Positions 5,982-10,106 of a stretch of DNA of 10,106 nucleotides are shown one piece after another (the stretch's first letter is position 1; each line of letters starts with the position of its first letter). The stretch comes from an uncultured Odoribacter sp. GTDB taxonomy: Bacteria; Bacteroidota; Bacteroidia; Bacteroidales; Marinifilaceae. The stretch lies in NCBI GenBank assembly GCA_905193145.1, contig CAJJNP010000125.1, positions 1 to 10,106 on the forward strand, in the 5' to 3' direction. Below the pieces are notes generated by a model, which did no database searches, had not been told where the DNA came from, and was given only the letters and a program-made list of their open reading frames with translations. Made by a program: the position numbers and the translations under genes.

Positions 5982-6455
5982 ATGAAAGTGTGCTTATTAG
6001 TCATAGGAAAAACGGATGCCTCTTATATTCGGGAGGGAATTGCAGAGTATGAAAAGCGGTTGACTCGCTATATTCCTTACGAAATGAAGGTATTGCCGGA
6101 TGTGAAGAATGCAAAGAATCTGACGGAAAGCCTGCAAAAGGAGCGGGAAGGTGAAATGTTGTTGGAGCAGTTCCAGCCGGGAGATTTTGTCGTGTTGCTG
6201 GATGAAAGAGGACGGCAATATTCTTCGATGGAATTTTCGCAGTTTCTGGCACAGAAGATGTTGGGTACTGTTAAGCGGCTGGTGTTTGTGGTGGGAGGAC
6301 CTTATGGTTTTTCCGATGGGGTTTATAAAAGGGCTAATGATAAGATATCGTTGTCTAAGATGACGTTTTCGCATCAAATGGTAAGGATGATTTTTGCCGA
6401 ACAGATTTATCGAGCCATGACAATATTGAAGGGTGAGCCGTATCATCACGAGTAA
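5982..6455 (+). CDS. rlmH: 23S rRNA (pseudouridine-1915 N3) methyltransferase RlmH
   Basis: RlmH is a SPOUT-family, S-adenosylmethionine-dependent enzyme that methylates pseudouridine 1915 in helix 69 of 23S rRNA on assembled ribosomes. Family landmarks are LLDERGRQYSS (72-82), the knotted-fold glycine loop VVGGPYGFSDG (103-113), the LSKMTFSHQMVR segment (124-135), and the diagnostic C-terminus GEPYHHE (151-157). At 157 aa it is full length. The ATG start gives the conserved MKVCLLVIGK beginning; other nearby ATGs are out of frame. No strong promoter is seen: TTTG at 5935-5938 and TATTTTCG at 5951-5958 are too close together. The histidine-kinase gene starts 3 nt after the stop, implying an operon. 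Confidence 0.96.
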   Translation: MKVCLLVIGKTDASYIREGIAEYEKRLTRYIPYEMKVLPDVKNAKNLTESLQKEREGEMLLEQFQPGDFVVLLDERGRQYSSMEFSQFLAQKMLGTVKRLVFVVGGPYGFSDGVYKRANDKISLSKMTFSHQMVRMIFAEQIYRAMTILKGEPYHHE

Positions 6456-6458
6456 ATT

Positions 6459-9400
6459 ATGAAGAAAAGAGCGTTAATAGTATTGTTTTTTGCCTGTATT
6501 TTATTGGGGGCAACCGGCTTGACGGAGTATCTGTTTTATCGTCAGGACGAAGCGGTGTGGGTTCAGAATTTTGAGAATCGCCTACATAAACAGGAAAAAT
6601 GGGCGGATGATATATTGAAATCGTTCCGGGATAGTGTGCAGATAGGACAGGAGGATTGTGAAAAAGATGTTATCTTTTTGGTTTTTCATGAAGGTAAATT
6701 GTTCTTTTGGACGGATGAGTTGATGGGGAATAAAGAGCTTTACCGGTTGTTGACGCAGAGTGGTAATTTTGTGAAATTAGGTAATACTTATTATGAAGTC
6801 AGGCATAAATGTTATAATGTCCAAGATTATTTTGCGCTGTTACGTATCAAAGATGCTTATCCATATAATAGTAAGTATGTAAAAGATAAGTTTGGAAGTT
6901 TTTTGAAGATAGCAGAGGAAAATGCTTCGTTAGTGGAGGTTTTACCGGCGGGAGTTGCTGGAGCACATCTGATTCGGGATCATAATAAAGTGCCGCTATT
7001 TTCATTGATATATGATAAGGCTTATAAAGAGCAGGGGGCTAATTATGTTTTGATTATTTTGTATCTGATTTCTTTTTTATGTTTGTTCCATGTGTATGAT
7101 GCATTGTTGAAAGTGACGGTGTCATGGAAAAAACAATTATTGATATTTGTCGGGTTTGTGGTATTGTTGGGATGCATCCGTGGTTTTATGCTGCATTATG
7201 AAATACCTTCTTGTATATACCGGTTACCTATATTTATGGATCATGTATCCGAAGGTCTTTTGGTGACTTCTATAGGGGATTTGATGTTGTCAACGTTTTG
7301 TATTTTTAATGTGATGTACATTACTTTTTACAATATCAAAATTAATTATGAAAATGAACTTTTTCGTCGTTACCGGTATTTAATAGCCTGTCTGTTTATT
7401 TTTGCTATTTTTCTATATGTAGATTTCTATAATTTTGCAATAGACTTAGTGGTGGCTAATATGAGTGTGCATTTAAATGTCGCTCAGTTGATTGATGTCG
7501 GAGTTGCTTCCATTATTGCTTTTATAGCCATCAGCTTGGGAGGACTTGTGATTTTGTATGGTATATTTGGCAGTGTGTTTTTTTTGCACCATTTCCTTTC
7601 TTTTAGAAGTATGGCGAGGATTACAACACTTGTGTGTTTCGTGTTGTGGGGTGTGAGTGATTTGTTGGAGTTGTATACTAATTTTTGGGATTGTCTTTTT
7701 ATTTGGGGAGTCATGATGATCGTTACAGCCAACAAATATTTGTTGAAACGGGATATTCAACGAAGTGTCTATATGTTAGGCATTTTTTTGTTGTCTGTTT
7801 ATATTGTGATGATAACTAAAAAGTATGAGCATTATAAGGAGCAACGTCAGCGTTTGGAGTATGCTACGGAATTGATAGAAGAGAGGGATTATAATTTTGA
7901 GAAGTATCTTGTGGAATTGAATCATGCGATTTGTTCTTCTACCGTGTTGGCTTTTTGGGCGGAATTGGGAAATGATGTACAGGCAGAGATGTTTTTACAG
8001 ACCAATTTGTTGGATATGAAGGGATATAATTATTATTCAGATATCACGTTTTGCAGAGAGGGGGATCGTTTGGTGTTAGCTGATAAGGGGAATCAGTGTG
8101 ATTGTAGAGCCTATTTTGATCAAATTATAAAGAGTGCAGGATACCGTCTGGGACAGACAAATTTTTATGCTATTCGTGTATTTGACGGTTTTGTGACTTA
8201 TATCGGCCGTTTCCATTTTGGTGATGTGGATTTGTTTTTGCGTTTCGATGCAGAGAAAGATGAAGGTGGAATTGGATATCCTCAAATATTGTCCAGGAAA
8301 TCAGGTATTGTTAATGATCCGGTATATACTTATTCGTATGCAAAATATTTGAAAGGAGAGTTGGTTTCTTCCAGTGGAGAATTTGTTTATGGCAAAAAGT
8401 TGAAACATTGGGGTGATAATAAAGGAGCTGGTGTATTGATGGTAGATAAAGATCATTTTTCTCATATGCTAATAGCTGTTGATGATTATAATACATTGAT
8501 TATTAGTTTGCCGGAAAGGATGTTTGCATTGTATTATATGAATGCACTTTATACTTTTTTAGTGTGTATGTTGCTTGCTTCTTATGGGTTGTTTTTTAAT
8601 TTCAATAATAATTCAGCTTTCAGCAAGGGGACGCTAAAGGCTCGTATTAAGAATAGTGTTATTTCTTTGATTTTCTTGTTGCTGGTATTGCTGACTGCTT
8701 TAAGTATTTTTATTAATACAAAGAGTTTTGAAGGACGGCATAAAGCGAAGGCTATCGAGTTTTTGAAATATGTGAATAGGGAATTGGAGCAATTAGATTG
8801 TGTAGATAGGATGCAATGTCCTGATATTGTCAATACTTTATCTAATATGTCGGAGTTGTTGATGATTGATATTAATATCTATTCATTGGATGGAGAATTG
8901 GTTGCTACTTCGCGACCAGATATTTTTGAATTGGATTTCCGTGGATCTTTGATAAATCCTCGGGCTTTGCAAGCAATAAATAAGCAAGGAGCCACCAGTT
9001 ATATAGAAAGAGAAGATATTGGAGAATTGAATTATATGGCAGCTTATATGCCCTTGGTGTTGGATAATGGAAAAACTTACATTTTAAATGTTCCTTACTT
9101 TGCTCAGAATGATGAATTGAATCTGGATATCATTATTATGATTGTGATAACGGTGAATATAGCGATTATTATGATGGTTGTGGCTTTTGTCCTTTCCGGA
9201 TTGTTGGCAGAGAGAGTGACTAAACCGTTGAAATTGGTGAACGATAAATTGCGTAAGATGCGAATAGGAGGGAAGAATGAGAAGATATCTTATAAGGATA
9301 AGGATGAATTAGGGGTGTTGGTGCAAGAATATAATAATATGGTGGATAAGCTGGAAGAAAGTATCAGTCAATTGGCTCGAACTGAACGAGAGAGTGCTTG

Positions 9401-10067
9401 GAGAGAGATGGCTCGACAGATTGCGCATGAAATTAAGAATCCATTGACTCCTATGAAATTGAATATCCAATTTATGTTGCGTTCTTTGCAGATGGAGGAT
9501 ACGGAGAAGTTTAAGCAGCGTTTTAAAGATTTGTCTGCTATGCTGATGGAGCAGATTGATAATATGGCAGCTACTGCATCTACGTTTTCTGATTTTGCAA
9601 AAATGTCAGTTACACATAACGAGGTTTTGAAGTTGGATGAAGTACTAAGGAATTGTTCTTTATTATTTGAAAATGCGATAGCTACAATTCATTATGATGC
9701 TGAATCTAATTTGAATGTATATGCCGATAGAGAACAGATGCGTCGTGTGATTGTGAATTTGTTGAAAAATGCAGAGCAAAGTATTCCTGTTGAGCGGCAA
9801 GGAGAAGTTTGGATTACATTAAAGGGAATAGGGGATCAGGTGGAAATACGTATAAAAGACAATGGTTGTGGAATTCCTGAAGATATTCAGAAAAAGATTT
9901 TTGAACCGAATTTCACAACAAAATCAAGCGGCTCCGGTTTAGGCTTGGCAATTTGTCGTAGAATTATAGAAAATTTTGGAGGTGAGATAGGATTTACGAC
10001 AACATTGGGAGTCGGTACTGAGTTTTATATTATTATGAATAAGTATGATGCTCAAGCTAAAGACTGA
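6459..10067 (+). CDS. Large multi-sensor membrane histidine kinase, NtrY-like
   Basis: At 1202 aa this is a transmembrane sensor kinase. Spans I infer are at about 4-22, 195-212, 226-243, 268-290, 308-328, 345-370, 388-403, 410-426, 437-453, 694-713, 733-752 and 891-914. Basic loops (213-225, 291-307, 371-388, 427-436, 714-732) fall on the cytoplasmic side, so the model is self-consistent. Three regions would be outside: about 23-194, 454-693 and 753-890. Then come HAMP (about 915-967), HisKA with phospho-acceptor His990 in AHEIKNPLTP (the NtrB/NtrY-type H box), and HATPase_c with Asn1104 (NLLKN), G1 box DNGCGIP (1134-1140), F box FEPNF (1148-1152) and G2 box GSGLGL (1158-1163). It has no receiver domain, and no response regulator is visible. 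The signal is unknown. The coding sequence is markedly more AT-rich than rlmH, 3 nt upstream. Confidence 0.93.
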   Translation: MKKRALIVLFFACILLGATGLTEYLFYRQDEAVWVQNFENRLHKQEKWADDILKSFRDSVQIGQEDCEKDVIFLVFHEGKLFFWTDELMGNKELYRLLTQSGNFVKLGNTYYEVRHKCYNVQDYFALLRIKDAYPYNSKYVKDKFGSFLKIAEENASLVEVLPAGVAGAHLIRDHNKVPLFSLIYDKAYKEQGANYVLIILYLISFLCLFHVYDALLKVTVSWKKQLLIFVGFVVLLGCIRGFMLHYEIPSCIYRLPIFMDHVSEGLLVTSIGDLMLSTFCIFNVMYITFYNIKINYENELFRRYRYLIACLFIFAIFLYVDFYNFAIDLVVANMSVHLNVAQLIDVGVASIIAFIAISLGGLVILYGIFGSVFFLHHFLSFRSMARITTLVCFVLWGVSDLLELYTNFWDCLFIWGVMMIVTANKYLLKRDIQRSVYMLGIFLLSVYIVMITKKYEHYKEQRQRLEYATELIEERDYNFEKYLVELNHAICSSTVLAFWAELGNDVQAEMFLQTNLLDMKGYNYYSDITFCREGDRLVLADKGNQCDCRAYFDQIIKSAGYRLGQTNFYAIRVFDGFVTYIGRFHFGDVDLFLRFDAEKDEGGIGYPQILSRKSGIVNDPVYTYSYAKYLKGELVSSSGEFVYGKKLKHWGDNKGAGVLMVDKDHFSHMLIAVDDYNTLIISLPERMFALYYMNALYTFLVCMLLASYGLFFNFNNNSAFSKGTLKARIKNSVISLIFLLLVLLTALSIFINTKSFEGRHKAKAIEFLKYVNRELEQLDCVDRMQCPDIVNTLSNMSELLMIDINIYSLDGELVATSRPDIFELDFRGSLINPRALQAINKQGATSYIEREDIGELNYMAAYMPLVLDNGKTYILNVPYFAQNDELNLDIIIMIVITVNIAIIMMVVAFVLSGLLAERVTKPLKLVNDKLRKMRIGGKNEKISYKDKDELGVLVQEYNNMVDKLEESISQLARTERESAWREMARQIAHEIKNPLTPMKLNIQFMLRSLQMEDTEKFKQRFKDLSAMLMEQIDNMAATASTFSDFAKMSVTHNEVLKLDEVLRNCSLLFENAIATIHYDAESNLNVYADREQMRRVIVNLLKNAEQSIPVERQGEVWITLKGIGDQVEIRIKDNGCGIPEDIQKKIFEPNFTTKSSGSGLGLAICRRIIENFGGEIGFTTTLGVGTEFYIIMNKYDAQAKD

Positions 10068-10106
10068 GTGGTATGATTGATTGCCATAATATCAGGGATT
10101 ACTAAT

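Noticed and set aside
10068..10106. A start of a new gene after the kinase (ATG at 10073, or TTG at 10077 reading LIAIISGITN to the edge).
   Set aside because: The ATG frame stops after 10 codons (TAA 10103-10105). The TTG frame is open but only 10 codons long, and TTG starts are rare in this phylum. Too little sequence to call.
1..10106. CRISPR array, insertion sequence, integrase, phage or toxin-antitoxin module.
   Set aside because: No spaced direct repeats, transposase motifs or paired small ORFs were found; the window is filled by housekeeping genes with short gaps.

Overview
The window looks like ordinary core chromosome from a Bacteroidetes bacterium, most likely of the order Bacteroidales. 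The clues are promoters of the TTTG / TAnnTTTG type, few Shine-Dalgarno sites, ClpX/ClpP/PyrE/RlmH sequences of Bacteroidales character, a secreted protein with a 'QDSIR' tail typical of the phylum, and a very long NtrY-like sensor kinase. I cannot name the genus.

Layout. (1) 1-58: an intrinsic terminator closing a gene to the left. (2) 165-848 (+): a small secreted protein I do not recognise. (3) 968-1969 (+): an AmgK-like sugar kinase of the aminoglycoside-phosphotransferase fold, whose 3' end overlaps the opposing NUDIX gene (1918-2529, -) by 52 bp. (4) 2570-3689 (+): pyrE and an SRPBCC-fold gene, a tight pair ending at a strong hairpin terminator; pyrE is divergent from the NUDIX gene, with only 40 bp between start codons. 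(5) 3747-5645 (-): clpP-clpX, convergent with the pyrE pair. (6) 5783-5856 (-): a tRNA with a CAT anticodon, with its own promoter and terminator, lying upstream of clpP. (7) 5982-10067 (+): rlmH followed after 3 nt by a 1202-residue multi-sensor histidine kinase.

Functions are mostly housekeeping: pyrimidine synthesis (pyrE), nucleotide clean-up (NUDIX), protein quality control (ClpXP), ribosome modification (RlmH) and decoding (tRNA). The kinase is the most distinctive gene: about 12 membrane spans, three extracytoplasmic regions, then HAMP, HisKA and HATPase domains, with no receiver domain and no response regulator in view.

I found no CRISPR array, insertion sequence, phage gene, toxin-antitoxin pair or recognisable defence system. 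The least explained signals are an alternating TTTGTTA inverted-repeat cluster ahead of clpP, the kinase's sensory half, and a sharp change in base composition inside the rlmH-kinase operon.
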